DNA of 7,274 nucleotides from Chitinophaga pinensis (GTDB lineage: Bacteria > Bacteroidota > Bacteroidia > SXHM01). How positions within the stretch are numbered: position 1 is the first letter of the stretch; each line of letters opens with the position of its first letter. The DNA lies in contig CAMDBK010000152.1 in assembly GCA_945889235.1 (NCBI GenBank), forward strand, positions 1-7,274. Direction: 5' to 3'. The notes beneath the pieces were generated by a model, which made no database searches, was not told the DNA's origin, and was given only the letters and a program-made list of their open reading frames with translations. Shown here piece by piece: positions 6,801-7,274 of this stretch. A program made the position numbers and the translations under genes.

Positions 6801-7274
6801 TTATATGTCACACACTTCCGGGACAAACAAAATGCAAAATGATAACTCTTCTTTCGAGGCATACTGGCAACCCATTGCTGATAAACTAAAAGACAAAAAA
6901 CACATTTACTTCTGTCCCGATGGAATTTATAACAAGATAAATCTCAATGTACTTTTTAACCCTGTAAGTAATTCATATCTTGCTGATGAAAACGATATTC
7001 AGTTAGTCACCAATATCAAGGAGGTGCTTATACAGAAACAAGAAACTGCTCAGAAATTTATTCCTAAAAACATGAATGCAGTGGTAATTGGTAATCCAAA
7101 GTTCAATCTCAGAGCAAGTGACACTCTTCTATTTGCAAGCAACACGCGCAGTTTGTATGATGAAGATGTATCTGTTTCTGCGATTGATACACTTACACGA
7201 GGACTAAATATTTCTCAATTACCCGGAACAGAACTGGAAGTAAATTACATCAGCACTACACTCAAAAACTATGG
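3841..7274 (+). CDS. Exported TPR-CHAT domain protein, partial (3' end outside the window)
   Basis: At least 1144 residues with no frame break. Residues 1-27 (NKKRIFFIAFFFFIPFISA...LNAQ) are a signal peptide, likely cleaved at LNA|Q, so the protein acts outside the cytoplasm. Residues 45-748 are kinesin-light-chain-type TPRs (consensus .A.SYNNLG..Y..LG.Y..A...Y.KAL.I.....GE.HP.V), about 16-17 units. The last twelve (245-748) are exactly 42 residues each. Residues 749-920 are a helical linker. From about 920 the CHAT domain begins: AIVDIIR, YAALIVTKE, the IYFCPDGIYNKINLNVL strand-turn block (1022-1038), VVIGNP (1081-1086) and LPGTELEVNYI (1127-1137). CHAT domains are caspase-like cysteine peptidases. 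Their His and Cys normally follow the LPGT..E block, so they would fall beyond position 7274 and activity cannot be judged. The TTG start (or GTG at 3835) is supported by AGGTGA and an upstream in-frame stop. It is divergent from the minus-strand peptidase operon. Confidence 0.9.
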   Translation, partial: MNKKRIFFIAFFFFIPFISAPTILNAQINSNRIIEDAIRQNRIADKLVEESNYKKAIAIYENEIKVFEKEYGKFDPEVGFVYLSYSRALYKNGDSSVAMENYNHALEIFKKNYDSNSKDWILPFRIIGLDFEKYGRHENAIEYFQQALEIQIVNFGENSSEAASSYNDLAYNYNSLGNFQTALDCYKKTIDIKIKYLDKNNVVLGKLYNSVGNCYSNIGDNKTAIEFFEKAIQIAIKLFGEEDESIAVISCNLGGAYSELSNNTKALEFYNKALAINLKLFGKDNENVAHCYILIGTSYDELGDYMNAIFYEEIAQAILERILEKDNLELALCYNNLGAVYSNVGNYQKSLMLYEKALAIQVNKNGENHPLVARSYNNIATIYSDLGEYKKAIEYNEKALAIRLKILGEDHPDLAVSYNNLGLCYATTANYDEAITNYKKALLLNSKFYGDKNLDVATTFDNIGVLYHDIGKYDSSIFYNKKSLGIRMKINGNEHPDVATTYNNLGVTYHDMGDFIMADESYQKALAIQILVLGENHPAIAITYCNIGTMVSDLGEYDKAIDYLEKAHQILLKTKGEENPEVATIYNSLSNNYHSLGDNKKAIEYYEKSLAIRLKIFGNNNPEVALSYLNLGNSYAELGNNKEAITYLAQASTIQLEVLGENHPMLAITYSNIGYVFSNTRDYEHALEYYNKALKIQIDVLGLNHPDVAITYNNIGYIFLEKGDYKTALDYFNKGKFIDLNVFGKDHPLLSSFYENETMCFILMKNNLELNSSLDLYVSSLLKNIKIQSEFLSEEKLEVYLKTKSYQDLGNLLLSSPSASVSKTNLLLNLSVLTKGILLNQSQKLRTKINSSSDTILQNKYENLLTMQQYANKFYQLSLAEIEKQNIDFDSLKNEIENIQSELYNKLSIEKEHIGIKWEEIQSLLNPDDAIVDIIRTDLIIQDSSGLPLRNDTVQYAALIVTKETPQYPEMVVLPKGAEMEGLWFQNYMSHTSGTNKMQNDNSSFEAYWQPIADKLKDKKHIYFCPDGIYNKINLNVLFNPVSNSYLADENDIQLVTNIKEVLIQKQETAQKFIPKNMNAVVIGNPKFNLRASDTLLFASNTRSLYDEDVSVSAIDTLTRGLNISQLPGTELEVNYISTTLKNY
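4573..6084 (+). repeat. Twelve consecutive 126-bp coding repeats (TPR units)
   Basis: Residues 245-748 of the TPR-CHAT protein split into twelve units of exactly 42 codons, with no insertion or deletion between units. Each ends in a G-[E/K/N/D]-x-[H/N]-P-like loop and restarts at [D/E]-[V/L]-A-x-[T/S]-Y-x-N-[L/I]-G. Third-position differences are many, so the units are diverged and not recent copies. Residues before 245 hold four or five more units with less regular length. Confidence 0.85.

Noticed and set aside
4721..6889. Open frames 4721-4918 (minus) and 6692-6889 (plus) inside the TPR-CHAT gene
   Set aside because: Both are shadows of a continuous 1144-codon frame with clear TPR and CHAT motifs.

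Overview
The window looks like chromosomal DNA of a low-GC Bacteroidota (Bacteroidetes) bacterium. The evidence is AT-rich intergenic DNA, A-rich leaders mostly without Shine-Dalgarno sites, a TAnnTTTG-type -7 element, signal peptides with Gln just after the likely cleavage site, and a secreted TPR-CHAT protein of a kind common in that phylum. No species can be named.

Layout, left to right. Positions 1-237 (minus) hold the N-terminal part of an XRE-family helix-turn-helix regulator that runs off the left edge. Positions 520-1290 (minus) hold a phytanoyl-CoA dioxygenase-like (PhyH, Fe(II)/2-oxoglutarate) gene broken by two compensating single-base frameshifts. Undoing both gives a coherent 256-residue protein with the full HxD...H...R active-site pattern. 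Around this gene lie AT-rich, gene-free stretches (252-519 and 1291-1788). Positions 1789-3775 (minus) hold three closely spaced genes, probably one operon: a 66-residue two-helix membrane protein, a 151-residue secreted protein made almost wholly of six 22-residue YLNP[V/I]P repeats, and a 412-residue secreted papain-like cysteine peptidase with a C-terminal MORN-like region. Divergent from this cluster, starting at 3841 (plus) after a 65-bp gap, is a very large exported protein. It has about 16-17 kinesin-light-chain-type TPR units, then a helical linker and the beginning of a CHAT domain, and it is cut by the right edge before the expected catalytic His and Cys.

How the genes may work together: the right half is an export-oriented locus with two unrelated cysteine-peptidase folds (papain, clan CA; CHAT, caspase-like clan CD) encoded back-to-back, together with a repeat-only secreted protein and a small membrane protein. 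A functional link (peptidase, substrate or inhibitor, membrane anchor, TPR-CHAT sensor) is a hypothesis from gene order only. The left half looks like a degraded accessory region with a regulator at its edge.
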